DNA of 64,000 nt from Lethocerus indicus (GCA_019843655.1 JACDQD010000006.1:12655746-12719745), one strand, 5' to 3'; positions 24,416 through 38,731 are shown, counted from the stretch's first letter. The notes: generated from the sequence alone by a model not told the origin. Made by a program: numbers and translations.

Positions 24416-27400
24416 AAGCATTACCTATACACTCACACCTCACAAACAAAACCCCATATTCATAAACAACAGACATTACATTCCACAAAGTTACCCCTGA
24501 GAAGGGTCTGCTGTGATTGGTAAACATCCTCAAGGTGGCTGCACCGTCATTAACCTTTCAGAATTAGATTAAAATAAAAGTAAAATAATTTAACTTATGT
24601 ACAAGCTTATGCTTTATAAATAGTATAGACATAAACAAATATCGGTTATTATCTAGAATATATTTCGCATTTACGGCCCTACATTATTAAAACGAGAACG
24701 GGCCCAAAAAATGGTACGTGGGGGGGAGATTTCTAATTGATTTCGCCGAGATAATTATTAAAGTTCTGAGTACTTTTTTGGAACCGGGCTCTGTCGAAGG
24801 AAGGAAATAAAAAAAAACCCATTGGAGAGGTTTAGTTTGTAATATTGTTCCTCAATTGGTGGTTGCGGTGTGTGTCAAGGGCTCGGAGCCAACCTCCATG
24901 AAGTTGGAATTTCGATAATTAAAGCGGAAAGCAAGTTTTGGAGGAGCTCTCATCGCTTTCCCGAGTTGGGAGGCTCGGCTACGAATTTTTTTTTTTGTTT
25001 TCAATTCAGTTCAGAATAGAGGGGCGGAACTGAAACCGGAAAACAATGAAAAAACGTGAATTCGAGCGAAGAATAGTTCAGAGATCTTGGTCGAATAAGC
25101 CCGAACAGAGTGTAAACAATATAAACAATTTTATTTATGGTGTTTCGCTCCGTGTGTGACTCGCAAATTTCATTTTCACTCCGGGAATTACACCCGACAC
25201 CATCCGCTTCCGGGTCAACAGTTTCTTTGGCCACGCCGTTCAAACGGAGGCAATCTAAATTTTTTATTTGAATTTTTTTGGTGTTTGACTGAAACACGAG
25301 GTTTAACGTGTCCAGGAAAGAGGAGACAGGAAAATCATACTGAAAAAACGGTAAAAGACAGATAGGTTCATGACAGTAAACCGCGTCTGCAGTTTTTGAG
25401 AGGCTACGGGTATTGCAGAAAGACTGAAATGTGGAAAATGAAAATGTCAGCGTGAAAGGTCCCGTAACTCGGAGTCAATTGATGTAGTTTTCAATCTTCG
25501 TTTCAGGTATAGTTTCTGGCTTTTGGCATGGCCTGACGTGGAATGTAATAAAACAACACGTCGAAATATTCGCATATTTGAGTCATCGGCCTTACCATCC
25601 GATTTTATTAACGAATTAAATGATGTTAACGTTTTGAAAGAAACCAAAGCAAATAATTGAATCGTGTCGGACTTAGAATTACCATATAATAATAACTTTA
25701 AGGGAGAGGATTGTCCACCTCCTGTAACGTGGGTACTATTATTCCTGGTATCAAGTTTAAGTTTGCATTTTGATAAGGATTACTTATGCCCGATAACGAA
25801 ATGCCAATGGTGGCATAATGTGCATTTAAGTTCGGGAACGAATAATGAATATACATGGGAAGGTTAGCGAGGTTGAATTCATGGACTACAGCCCAATATT
25901 GAATGATAATTATGTAAACTCGTCACGTTGATTAGTCCGTGAAACATTGAACAATGCAAAGGGGGATCAATTCGAACAAATCGACCAATCCTTAAACACA
26001 GTTGAACAATGTATCTGCGAAATAAAATTGTCTCTATTAAACTGTATCGGCACACCTGATTCTAATGGTAGGTGAACATCTCGGGTATGTCGGGTCGAAA
26101 AATTGATCTAGTCATTCATCTGGGAGCTTAGCCCTTATAGCGCTGCAAAAAAGCCTTTAACGCCGAAATGGAAGAAAGTCAATTACATCCGCACTGACAG
26201 CTCCAGCTCTCAATATTACTTTTTTTCTCTTCTTCGTTCTCGGTGGTAAAATATTCTGTAGTCGGTTTTCCCGGCAGGACGGGTCTCTCTCGAATTTTAT
26301 GTACTTCATCATGAAACCGGTATTTTGCTTAAAGTCGCCCGACCTTTTCCAAAAAACACGGTTATCCGGGCGTTTTACTCGCTGGAGTTTGGAGAAAGCG
26401 CTTTAGGATATTTTAAAATTTACAACAAAATACAGATCGATAAAAAAATACCGTACATTTATGACCGTGTGAGGAAAATTCAGAATATGAATTTGCTCGA
26501 TTGTAAGTCTCAATCCTTTACCCAAGGACATTGCTGCTAATCATTGCTTGATCATTAAATTAGGACCGAATCTATTCGTGTTTGTGTTGATAATATGTGT
26601 TATCTCGGGATATATAGGGCAATTTCATGTTTAAATACTCACAGTTTTTCTCTGGGAGACCCGAAATCCTTCCAATATTTAGGCTGTTTACGGCCTGGAT
26701 TTCCAATCCTAGCCTCTCTCTACGGGGCCCGTGTAAACCTTACGTAACTGTGCTGTGTCATGTCCCATTTTACGTGTCATGCAATTTTTCTCTTAAAAAA
26801 AATTTTTTTCGACTCTCCTCTACTCGATTAGTCTTCTCTCATTTGCCTCCTCCCATTAATCTGGATGGCGGGCCCTTAGCAGTCGAGTGCCCCCCGGCTT
26901 ATTGTCCGCGAATCGCTGGAAATTTATTGCTGGAGTTATTTTAACCTTTTATTTTATTTTCTGAAAATGTTATTTCATTTTTCTTCTGTTTTTAAAACGC
27001 GCGTCTCCCGCAACGGTACACGCCACGGTCGGTGATTTACCTCGGACGCGACCCTGGCATTATTCCCGGTAGTATTTCTTACCGATTAATTGCGATATTA
27101 TGCCAGAATATTAACCACATCTCCGACCGGCGTTGACCATGGAGTCGTACTATCCTTGCTTACGTTTCACCCATGCGTTTCAGCCTAATCCTAAGGACAT
27201 GACCAGCATAATTTATGAAACCGTCTAGTCAATGCATACTACCAATATCTGTATGTCAAAATCAATTCATTGTTCTAAAATATCCATTTTGTGGGCATCT
27301 GACCAATAACAAAAGTGCGCAAATTACTTTTTTCTTCATTCAGTATGTGCGTGTGCATTTCTCCGCTCAATGAGTTTTTAAAATCCGATAGAACTTAAAA

Positions 27401-27859
27401 TAAATTGTATCACCTGAAATAAGGAAAAATAAAATAGCCTGATAGTTTTTCTAAGGCAGCATTTAAATATCAAGGCTAATAATATCCTGTTTTTAACCGC
27501 GTATGGGACTTATGCCACCGCATGACTGAGGAAGTAAGAATGAAATAATCTGTAAGATTGGCGTGAGAAAAAAGCGTGCCCATGCGGAAAAGTCAGCGTT
27601 TGACCGATTGCCAACTTTAGAATAGAACTATAGCCGGCCGATGAATTCCAATCCTCTTATCCGAATGATTTATTCTCGGAATTAATACTTACGCACGAAA
27701 GGCTTCATTCCATTCTTGGATTCTAGGATTTATTTTCTAGATTCTGCAACTTTATCACGCTTTAATTACATCGACGCATAGTCCCAAACTGTTTCGGTTC
27801 GAAGCATAGAAATCCGTAACTTATGATTTCATATCGTAAGGTGTGAAATATTGAATGTT

Positions 27860-27879
27860 TTCATTATAGTTATAATGAA
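27860..27879. repeat. Near-palindrome of TAAT words
   Basis: TTCATTATA and TATAATGAA are exact reverse complements separated by GT. A further ATTATGAAA word follows 11 bases downstream. Such arrangements can bind homeodomain or POU proteins as dimers, but AT-rich background makes chance likely. Confidence 0.45.
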
Positions 27880-28291
27880 TGCGAAACCATCATTATGAAA
27901 CAGTTGGATGATTAAATCTGTCGAAATTTGTTTAGTTAGCTCTCAGGAGAAAACACTCACTGCAGATTAAGTGTGATTGTTTAAACTGTGTATGAAATAA
28001 AAAGAGGCATGATACCTATATACATTTCAGGTATCGGTAATAAATCACTTAATGAAAACGGCGGTTGTGTAAGTATGTCTTTTGGTATTTTGTACAAATT
28101 GCGTGTGAAAATCCCATGAAGGGAAAGCGTTTCTCTTTCGAGAATAGCGGCGGGCCGGGCACGGACAGAATGCGAGGGCGGCGGGGAGGAGGAGGACACG
28201 AGCCGGCTAACAACGAAAACCTTTTGTGGTCCGTTCATGGGGAAGCCGAATCGGGATAATCTGCCGCCGGGTCCTCCCTCTCAATCGTACG

Positions 28292-28323
<32 letters not shown>

Positions 28324-28344
28324 CCTCCCACCAGCCCACTCTCA

Positions 28345-28376
<32 letters not shown>
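28292..28376. repeat. Interrupted (TC)n microsatellite
   Basis: Two pure TC/CT tracts, 28292-28319 and 28355-28376, are joined by a degenerate CT-rich linker. The frames covering it (28226-28528 and 28237-28584) are Ser/Leu-rich repeat artefacts. Confidence 0.95.
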
Positions 28377-31300
28377 ACTCCGTTCAATCCCCGGTCCCCA
28401 CGTCCTCCCGCTCCTCCCACGTCTCTTTGTTTCTTACCTCCGATTGTCGGGCCCTCCCTTCACGTCGGGGACGTCGTCGGAGGGGAACCGGTTTTCGAAA
28501 CGGAGCCCGCTCGCCGAAGCGACCGTAAATAAATTGGTACAACGGGCTCGCATAACTGCCGAGAACAAAGTACGCTACTTCTAAATGAGGGGGGCGGGCA
28601 AGCGGACGGGATAGAAGAAGAACGGGACGTTTTCTCGAACAAGGGAACTGGTCCGCTCTGAGCTTTCATTCACTTCCGCGGAACATTGAAATGAGACTGA
28701 AATATTCGTAAAAAAATATTAATTCCGCGTATAAGAATTTCTTGGTAACCTTAATTTATCAAATAATTATTTTATTTGAGATATCATGATGTGTCAAGTA
28801 ACGATTAGAAAATTAGCATTGTTACTAGCTACTAGTGACGTGGCACTGCAGGTTTCTATCAGACTGACATGCGAAAGTAGGTCACTATATTTTACTATAT
28901 TGCCTGCCTGCTTTCCTCCACTGTGTGCCAATCCGGGCATTCTGTAACCGTGTGTTAACGACAAGAAAACACTTTTTTTTTACACTTATATATGGTCATC
29001 GAAGTACGAAACTTAAAATCGGAGAAGGAAAAAAGGAAGGAAAAAGGGAAATAAGGGAAAAAATGGATTGACCAGGTTTGGGGATATTGTCGTCGGTTTC
29101 AATGGGTGTGACACGGGCCGTGCGACTTGTGGACAACCATCACACTGCCCCGGGGTTAGCTTTCCCCTTCACAGTCGCCCATCGTAAAATCATTTCCCCC
29201 TTCGCCGTTGATATAACCGGGCGTCGTCCTTAGCGGTCCTTGGCCGCCTCACACTCCGAGCCGCCGGCGTTTTTGTCCGCTGAAATATCAGCGTATTTTG
29301 CCACGAGTTCGCGGGGAATATGCGACACACGAATCCCTCTCACATATACTCGCGCCGCGTTGTTATGTCTGTACTAATCCAGTCTCAAAAAATCTCAAAA
29401 AATATAACGGCCTCTGCCTTTATCCTCTGTCACTCATTGTAATTTAATAATGCATCAGCTAAAATATATAGCGTTTAGAAGGCCGGGGAAAACTGCATCG
29501 AGTAAAGTAGTTCTGAATATAGAATAGTTAAAGCAGAATACTATACTATCACAATTTTTGTCTTTGAAGCAAGATTTAGTTTTTCTATCCCGTACTTCTT
29601 GTGATACTTTTTTTATACATACACTATACATAATTCTATATTTTTCAAATAAATAGACGTTATAAAACTCCCGAAGACCGTATAATTATTATAACCTCAG
29701 TTTTTCGATTGAATATAACCGTGAATGCTTGACTTTCTTTAATTAGCGACGAATGTGCAGACAAATCAAGGCCAATTATTGGAAGGAGGACGGTTACGAA
29801 AAGAAGATTGTTGTAGGTGTATAATTAATTTGTGTGTCCTGCTGTCGTTTGATAGGTCGTTGGCTCCGGGTCATTACTGAACGTAGGGTGAAATGACAGG
29901 CAGTGTGCCACCGACAGCCGTTACCGACACGCCATATTCCTGTGCTGATATAATGCTAATGAGGCGAGAAGATGAATTCAGTCTGGTTTAATACAAAAAA
30001 GGCAAGTGGAGATAAAATTTCACTTATGTACTTAAGGACTTGCTTAACTTTGTATGCCCCACTTTTAATACGATATTTAAATTAAATACGTACGTAAAAT
30101 ATCATACATATAATGAATACATATCTACAAATATAGATAAAAATTCATGCATAACAAAATGATGATGTGAAAAATTAACTGGAATCCCAGCCTTGTGCGT
30201 AGAAGAGTCGGATCGTAAGCGTTGAGAAACATAATGGTTAGGTTGGCTGATTCTTTGGGACGATGTTTTGGATTATTCGTTATCCTATAATGCGTGCGAA
30301 TCCCTGCTAAAATTTTCATGATGGTATGTGTTTTCCACCCCAGTGCTGGAATACATTAAGGAGTTCTAAAAATGCGTCAGCGAGTACTCAAGTAAAGTAC
30401 GATCGCCCTTGACATGTTTCCCTCCTTTTAGAATTTATATCCGCCGTCAAAATTCGACGAGTGGAAAGGACCCCCTCTCCGAGTTGAAAGAGCCCCTCTG
30501 TTTTGATCGAGCGCGAATCGAATTCTTGTCCGAGGAAAGTAATGATCTATTTTTCCCTTATATTTCTCCCTTCCTATCCCATTCTCTTCTCCCCTCTTTC
30601 GCCTTCCTTGCGGATGATACGGCTCCATACAAGGTGGCGGTGCCGGGAGGGGGTGGCTTTGACTTGCAAATTGCATCTGACAGATGTAAGAAGGAAGCGG
30701 GCGCTGTGTGCAGGGGCTGCCAGGGCCAGAGGTGAGACCCGCCATTAGCCATCTCCCTCTCGGCCTTACCGTCTCCGCCAGCGATGGATTTTCTTTTTTC
30801 GACGGATGTAATTTTAAATTGAAAGAATTGTATTATTTCAAACGCTGTTTGAAACCAACTAGGTGGAAAATTAAGCATTCGAACTAGGCGAAACGGCACG
30901 TTGTGTTTCACTGAACGCATTTTGTAGGTCAATACTATTACATTCCTATCAGTATTGTAGCGGGTTATTTACGCTTTCCGGATGCCAAATGAGCGCTGTC
31001 TTACATTTGACCCTCATCACTATAATACTGGCAAAACGAGTCTTTCATAGTTGCAAATAATCCAGTGTAGACCGGCCTCTGGGCGATCTGCGGATTTCCA
31101 CCCAGGGTACGGGAAAATGGGACGACACTTCGGACGTTTTCTCCTCCGAGCGGCCGCGGCCAAGTTCGACTGGAAATTTGTCAGCTCCAGTTACAAGTTG
31201 GGCCCCGGCCTAACGCCGTGTGCCGCCGACAGTAACCTCCGTACGCCCTTTCGCCCCCCATCCCGCCCGATACATTTCACGCGGAAAATGTTGTTCCCAA

Positions 31301-34300
31301 ATATTTGGCCGTTCTCGGAATCTTTCGCGTCCGACTGAAGACTATTTTTGGATTCGTGACGATAAAACAACGATTACACTTTGTTGGTTTTCCTCATTAG
31401 AACTCCCACATAAACCTAACCACATTGTTTATCTTAGCCTATTTTTGCGACCTCTAACCAAATCCGTCCGCCCTGCTATTTTTTCTTCCGGAATTATGCC
31501 ACGAAATGTAAGTTTGAAAAAAATTTATATTTAATAATAAACTAGGGCCCTCCGCCGGTAATAGGCTGTCTGAAGTATTGATGACTAATAGTTTTGTGGC
31601 ATTGCTTTATTAACGCATTATGTTTTTAAATTTCATCCGGGCCCGTCTGAAATCATTAATCCGGAATTTTTCGAGAGAATCGAATCGTTCACCGTGCGCA
31701 GAGGCCGGCGGGTGAAGGGAAGTACAGAATTGTGTACGAATTAAATTGCCTCGGGAATATTAAATTTCCATATTAGCCGTTTAATCGATATTTCTGGCCG
31801 GCGTGTACCCTCCTCCGGCCCCAGACAGTACGCATCGCCGAAGCGCTTCAACCAAAAACAATCGCGTACTGTACCCGTGTAGTACAAAGATTAGGACCGT
31901 GAGCCTCTCAAATTGAAACACGGGGACGTTCCATTAAAATTGTCATTTGTACGTAATATCAGCCAGCTAATATTCAATAGGCCAACACCAGGTGTCAAAC
32001 CGGACTCCCCAAGCAAATAACCTCATTAAATCGAGTTGAATCGATTTCTCATAACGTTTACAAACTTTCTGACGACAAAAGCGTAATGTTTTAAATCAAT
32101 CAAAATGAACTCCCTACTGTCTAATAATTTGAAATACGAACCCATTTTTATTTCCAGTTTCTTTTTAAGTTTGCGAAGCAATGGAGTTTATTCAATTCGA
32201 TCGCGTTATATTATTATTCCTTCATTGTATTCTTTGACTTTTTCATCTCGTCCAATGTAATTACTTCTATTCTGTATTGTATTGTATATTGCAAAATTGT
32301 CAATTACGTTTTTGATTTTTCAGTATGGTCTTATGTGTAAGTTACAAGTGTTCCCGCAGTCATCGACAGGCGGGGAGCAAAAAAAAGTCTAGAATGTGTC
32401 TGGCTGTTTTTAATTTATATTGCCACGAATTTGATTTTATAATTAAGGAATTATAATTTTCAAATTGAGTTGTTTAAATATTTCACCGTCATTCCCTATT
32501 TTTTATTTAATTCTTAATTTATAAATCGTACAGATGTACCAACATTCAATCCATGGGGCAAGGTAGTAATGGTTCAAACGTAAATACATTCTGTAAATAA
32601 TCTGAATGTAATTAATTTTCTGTACCAAAGCATATTTACCGGAATTATTATTGTCGACGTTCTGTGTAATTCGGAATTGAATTATTTGCCCGGAATTACT
32701 TGCCTATATAATGCTGGTATAATTACGCGGTATTTTAATATTTAATTTTCTTAATTTCCTGGAGGGTATCATATAGTCGAGCGAATTTTCTTAACCTTTC
32801 TCAGGGGGCCGCGGGTTAGTAATTCCTCAGTGGTGGGACTGGCGGGGCAGGGGGCTGGCTGCCAGTTACTTAGCGCGCTTATTATTGGGCCGCCGCCTGG
32901 AAAGCCTTAATTACGGGTCATCCGACAACTCCCAGCCGTCGTCGCTATGGCGACCCCGAAAGACCGGCTCTCTTTCTCACCCGCTCTAATTCTCTCCTCG
33001 GCTCACTTTCTCTCATTGGCTGGCTCTCTAGAGATATCCCCGAGAGTTTTCGAGTTGAGTGTTGTTGTAGGGGGGTGGAGGATACGGCCGGAGGATTAAA
33101 GCCGCATCAGCTTCCGTTGTCGGGCCCGACGACCCCCGGGCGTTATTTAATAAGTCCGGGCCTCTGCCGCGTTATTAGCGGGTCACGGGCCGGCCCCGGA
33201 TAAAGAGCGAGAATTTCGGAATTGAATCGAATCGAACATATTTTCGTATTCCCGGAATGGATTTAGAAAATTCTGATTTTATTAACTTTTCTTAGTTCAT
33301 AGCATTGTCCGGTACGCCCATGATTTTTGTTTGTCTCCTGTTCTTCTACGTTACATAATGCAAGAAAATTGAAGCCACATTATTGGGAGTGTGAATGTGG
33401 GATATCACTCTTGCGGTTTTATACTACACATACCAAATGCCGATGGAACATACTATTTTTATCTAGTTTGTTATAGTAATGGAATGGGCTCACAAAATTA
33501 GGAGCTTAGTACCGGATTGTATTATCAGTTGCGAAGGAAAACCAGTATTTAATAACAACAGAATATGATTGGGGAAAGAAACGATGACACGAGCGATAAC
33601 AAAATAATTACTGTTGTTTTGATGCCATCCAGTAGATAAGCATTCCTGCGTACTTTTCATCTATTAATCGTCGATTTTCATACCGCCCAGAACTGAGACA
33701 ATATATCTTATAGCCAAACGAGTCGTTCAGTTATGTGGAGGCCACACCTGTTAGTCACCAATCTTATTATCACTGTTGGCCAGGTGGCAATTTCCTATTG
33801 ATATATATCGGGCGGCGTTTGTTCTTCGCTCAACAACAATTATACATTAAAAGCTGGAGTAAATCAAAGTCCGAGATGATTAATCTGTCTTCGCTAGGAG
33901 GGCAATTGGAAACGGGGATTATAGGTTCAAATACGCGTTCACTCGTTCTATTGCCGGGGTTCTAGGCGAATAATTCACAGCCAATTGATATTCCAAATGT
34001 TTGGTTTTCATTGGATTGAGCTCGGTACTGGGAGCTCTATAACTTTTTTTGCCCTTCCCCCTGGCCACCCACTAAATCCGAGGGCTTGGAATTAATTACC
34101 GACTTGGGCCACCACAGAACGCTCCGATATTTTATCGGATTGTATGTCGCAGCCCTGTTGAAACCGGACCTTAATAAACACCGAAGCAAATACGAAACTT
34201 CTGTCTTTCCTAATGGGGTGTTAATGTGTATTGTTTGCAAATTGGCTTTGTATTGGACGGTTGAAAAATAAAATTATTACCTTGTCCTCATTAGGAGAGT

Positions 34301-36240
34301 CAATATCGGGCTGCTGGGCAATAGAAGAACTCTTCAATTTGCGAATAGTAATCTATGTCTAACTTTTCCGATAGTTTCTTGTTTTCAAACGAAAATGTTC
34401 CTATTTATAATGAGGAACAATTTTTCTTAGCAAGTACAAACATATTTCCTTTAGTTATAATTAATTTTTGCAAGCATTATTTCCTGGTTTTAATATTACA
34501 ATATAAAAAGACGCATTACCGGTAATACAACATATTATGAAACCATTTGAACACTGGGTTGTTTTATTCATTGGAAATCGGTTTTCCGAAATGACCGGGG
34601 ATCGAAGTTTACTTTTGCTCTGTCAGTGGTTGGAATCTGCATGAGTTCGGAGTGAGCTCTTGAAACCCTGCCTTCGAGGGAAACCTCTTTAGACTAAAAG
34701 CCCCTTTTACTTATGCATTGCGGGTTTAGTTTTCAACACTTGCTCGAAATAATAAATTCTCCACAAAGTCGCGGTCCAGAAGTAGATAAGTTTGTTAATG
34801 AAAGTGTAGCAGAATCCTAAATAATTAAACAACGAGTTAATTAACCGACAGTAATAAATCTACCTTAACGCGACGCCGTTAGAGACGCCATCTTCACATT
34901 TGAATTGAATTGAAGGACTTCATGATAACCTTATTAGTATTATTCAAAATTGTAAGGTTTTCACGATTTTAATGTAATTAAAATGATAATTATTCGTTTA
35001 ATACAATACAAAATAAATAAATAAGTTTACATATATGGTACAACCTGTATAAAGATTGATAGCTTCTTTAGTAGCCTAAAGTACTCTCCAAAAAATTGAA
35101 AATTACTTAATGGAAAATGCCACTTCAAAATCCGTCACCTGCTCAACAACTGCTTATCTGCCGACAGCTAATCAACTTTCATAACTTGAAAAAGTTAAAT
35201 TGACAAAGTTTTGAACAATTTAAAATGCCCGATGCCGACCGGTCTGGCACAAGTGGCACATACGCACACCGCCCATTAATATTCATACCTGTCGTCCGCC
35301 TCCACCGGCCCCAGCTAGTTGTTGTCATGTTCTGCACAGAATATCAGTAATAAATGCTCTCGTTTCGTTTTGAAATCAAAACCACAGTTTTTTTCGCATT
35401 GTCATCATTAAATAATCGATAACACGTAGAGGCCGCGCAGGTATGTTGTGTTTTCTTCAATTAATTAGATATCGACTTCTCTGAGTTCTTCTATCACTAC
35501 AGAAATGACTTCTATACTTATATACAAACAAAATGAAGTAATAGATATGATATGTTCTTGCAAATTGTTGTTTTGTAAATTGTATACTGGAGAATTGTAT
35601 AATAAGTTTTGGTCATCTTCTACATCCTGAATCCATTTCTTCCTCTACCTCATCACTCTTCGTCTTCTCACATTTCCGTCCGACTCAATCATTTTATTCA
35701 ATTATATTATTCAATATTCTCGATGTTGCACCCGCCAATTATGTTTGATGCGCGAACAAAAAATTCCAAATTTTCCAAGCAGCCAGGAGTCACTAATTTT
35801 AGTCCCTTTTTATTTTGAACCTACAGATATTATGAAGATGTTATAGCTTCATGGCACGTTTTCAATTTGTTGAACATCAAAATTGTTAAAACTGTTTAAA
35901 GAATTATATAGCTAAAAAGACGGTATAAAAGGTTTGTGTATCGGATGGAGCCTTACATCGGTCTGTTCGGTGGCGTCGGACGACACAAAACTTGACAAAA
36001 CTGCGGGGGTGAATGAAGACAAATATTTACGGATACGCGAACCCTGAGCCAATTCGATTCGGCAATTAATCGATGTATTCTCCTCTGTGAAAACATTCGA
36101 GTATTCCCCCACGGGGCCAGAAGAGGGGTCGGAGTGGGGGGCGTTTGGAAAACAAGAGCGCGGGGCGGGGGCACACGACGAGAGCACTCGGGGCCCGCTC
36201 ATGAAAGCCGCTAATGTGTCGGCTAAACACTATTTATGCA
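28377..36240. other. Non-coding stretch with GC islands
   Basis: No supported gene. GC-rich patches lie at about 28380-28560, 29060-29350, 30600-30780, 31070-31320, 31650-31860, 32800-33210 and 36110-36200; the rest is AT-rich. Details include a hairpin GTTACTAG-CTA-CTAGTGAC (28821-28839), a 10-bp tandem duplication TCTCAAAAAA (29383-29402), a 12-bp palindrome GTCGGGCCCGAC (33119-33130) and ATTTTAAT-GTA-ATTAAAAT (34966-34984). Open frames near 30409-30932 and 31051-31534 fall over GC patches on both strands and are unrecognised. Confidence 0.5.
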
Positions 36241-36255
36241 TTTAGTCCCCCGCTG

Positions 36256-36282
36256 GGGGAGGAGGAGGAGGAGGTGGAGGAG
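36256..36282 (+). repeat. (GGA)n tract
   Basis: A short GGA trinucleotide tract with one T interruption. It leads directly into a GC-rich palindrome and hairpin. Confidence 0.85.
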
Positions 36283-36322
36283 GCCGCCTCCTGCTCCACG
36301 GCCCGGTTAAAAAGCCGGGCCG
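36274..36322. repeat. Adjacent GC-rich palindrome and hairpin
   Basis: A near-palindrome at 36274-36299 has arms GTGGAG and CTCCAC with an inner GAGGC/GCCTC pair. It abuts a hairpin at 36299-36322 whose 8-bp arms CGGCCCGG and CCGGGCCG are exact complements. A T-G wobble and a T-A pair extend that stem around an AAAA loop. No T-run follows, and a Pol II genome does not use such a structure as an intrinsic terminator. It lies in an island flanked by homeodomain-type words. Confidence 0.6.
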
Positions 36323-36753
36323 CTCGCCACTCCGACAACCGTCCACCATAAATACTTGAAACCTGTCGATGAATATGCAATTTGGCGGGCGGCCACTTAA
36401 AAACAAACACGCATTCAATTTCGATGCAAATTTCTATCCCCTCGCCCTCGGGCAGCCAGTTTTATTTCTCCGATTCACTGCCGATACGGCCCCGCGACCT
36501 CTGAGTTCAACACTCAATGAAGAATATGTACAATATGCGTTACAATTAAGTTTGTCCCTTCTAAATATAGCGGGGCCACGAACTATACGTGAATTACGAA
36601 CGCGACTCGACCCTATCAAATAATGCACACCTCCTACTCAAAATGATTTTGATTTAATCAGTTACACATGACCGAACTAAATAATTGTTCCCCCTTATAT
36701 ATTTAGACGGGAATACTGGTAATAGAATTTAAAAAAAATGAAATTCTTAATAG

Positions 36754-36786
36754 GAGGTCTATTCAATCCTCTACTTCATAGACCTC
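36754..36786. repeat. Hairpin, 9-bp perfect arms
   Basis: GAGGTCTAT (36754-36762) and ATAGACCTC (36778-36786) are exact reverse complements around a 15-base loop; a G-T pair extends it by one. Unknown role; chance is plausible. Confidence 0.5.
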
Positions 36787-38059
36787 TGACTACACCCAGG
36801 GTTTTTCCTCCAGTAAAAACTTGGACATGTTGATCTTACTAGCAAACAAGGATTCGCGAGGGAGGAACCAATTATACAATGTGCGGAAATTTAATGATTA
36901 TTTTCCAAATATAGATAGCACATTAACAGTTTAATACATTTAAAATCCTCTGAATTGTAAACGTATATAAGATCATATTATTATATGAAAAATGGTCACA
37001 CTTAATAAGAACCAAAAAGAAAATTTGTTCAAAATCAGCTGAGGTCCAATGTGCGAAAGGATGTTATACACTAGAGACGTGGAGGAAATACTAATGTTTC
37101 CTTTGGTATTGCACCCCGGCGTCCCGTCCGAAGACTCGGCAGTCTAACCCCCAAATAGGATAGCCTCTGTTTACAAGGCGAATGCTATACAAACAGGAGT
37201 GGGGCGGTCCCGTTTTAAATTACTGTCCGGTAACCTGCAATTGAACGGAGTAATTAACCGGAGGCGAGCGGTGCGCTGTTTGGGCGAAATGAAACCGGGT
37301 TCGGCAGCGGGGCGGTGGACAGTGCGCGCGTCCGCGGGTTAAAGTTAACTGCCCGACGGCCCCGCCCCCCCCTATAAAGCCCAGTTTATTTCCAATAAAT
37401 AAAAACACTTCGTATCGACGTATTGAATTTACAGTGTACATTTGCCGGCCGTACATAACCGGAGTCGATTCTTGTTGTATTTAATTTCGTAACCGAGTCT
37501 CGGAAAAAAGTATTTGTGATGGCTGAATTTACGAAGAGGAGGGCGCGACTGCAATAGTGGAGTTTGGTGGCACTGACTGCTGCCAGAGAGAGCGCCATTA
37601 TTGATGGGGGCCATATTAATTTCCGGTGTAATTCTAAAGTGATGGAAAGCGGATAACGTGAGGAGCATGGCATTTTTGTAGACTTGGATAACATCCTTAA
37701 CTAATGGATGATGTATTATTCTTTTGGAAGGGGTGTAGACTAACACGTAATATCGAACGGAGTGTTATAATGCAGTTGAAACATCAAAATGTACGAGCAA
37801 AAATAAACTTCGTGTTACCGTAATAGATGCTTTATATGGCATTCAATGTATTTATTTACCGAAAATGATTGTTCAATATGTTCAGTATGGTTCAAACCTA
37901 AGCTCTCGAGGATCCTTGCGGTGCGTCACCCGGGCTTATGCACCCCCAGGCATAATTCGTCAGCCGGTGAAGTCAAGTTTTAGTCGGCCGACATTAGGAT
38001 GATGGGGGAATGCTATGAGGGACCCACGTGGAGCGGGTCCCCCGAGTGGGATTTAATGT

Positions 38060-38075
38060 CCCAATGATTGATAAG
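38060..38075 (+). promoter_or_regulatory. Possible Exd/Pbx-Hox plus GATA composite site, copy 1
   Basis: CCCAATGATTGATAAG. The segment ATGATTGAT fits the PBC-Hox composite consensus (TGATTNAT) and the overlapping TGATAAG fits a GATA-factor site; CCAAT is also present. The identical 16 bases recur about 1.08 kb downstream in another GC island. Binding is inferred from motif knowledge only. Confidence 0.35.
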
Positions 38076-38144
38076 TGGTCGCCCGGGGACATTGAAAATC
38101 TCCTCCCTATTCGGCTTTCCGTTCAATCTTCGGAGGCCGTACTT

Positions 38145-38160
38145 CCCCCCCCCCCCCCCC
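38145..38160 (+). repeat. C16 homopolymer
   Basis: Sixteen consecutive C on the plus strand within a GC island. Its length is likely unstable or miscalled. Confidence 0.9.
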
Positions 38161-38731
38161 TCCTTACCAAGTAAAGCCGGGGAGGTTCGGCCGGGGAGTG
38201 GAGGCGTGGATCCGTGAATTTTTTAAAGCCCGGAATTTATCGCGGATTGCCGACCGGCCGAGTAAATCCTTGAGCGTCAAATAACATCAATACTTCAGTC
38301 GGCAACTGCGGTAACTGCCGGGGCATTAGGCCCCCCCGCTCCCCTAGCTAAATCCCTGGAGATCATTTCAACGTTCAGTTATTGAACAGGGAGATGGATT
38401 TCTGCTTTGGAACTGAATAACGAGAATAATGTCCGGCAAACTTAATTTTGTGTATTTATTTATATTTTACTAGCATCCCCATTAATCCTAGAATGTATGT
38501 TTCCTTAGGTTGAAGTCCTCATTCTTAACAAACGTATCCATGGAGTGTCATTTGTCTGACTGGTAGATAACAATGTGTATTAACAATTCAGCTTCATTAA
38601 ATGCTTTATTGTGTTTATGTTTATTAACGCAAGATCGAATAATTACTAAAATGCGGATCTTTGTTCAGATTGCCATTGTAAATCATCATTCCATTACTCG
38701 CACCCCCAAACCGACCTGGTTTTATATTCCT

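Larger units (their letters stand above)
23055..28240. other. Non-coding stretch
   Basis: No supported gene. Noted within it are an inverted-repeat-flanked block (23248-23382), a 10-bp tandem duplication (24396-24415), a G-depleted stretch (24421-24488) and moderately GC-rich patches near 26640-26930, 27000-27080 and 28140-28240. Frames such as 25664-25867 and 26627-26944 look like chance open frames. Confidence 0.5.

Noticed and set aside
37373..37379. TATAAAG flanked by GC-rich sequence, a possible TATA box
   Set aside because: No initiator-like TCAGT or ATG frame lies at the expected distance downstream; a single TATA match is expected many times in 64 kb.
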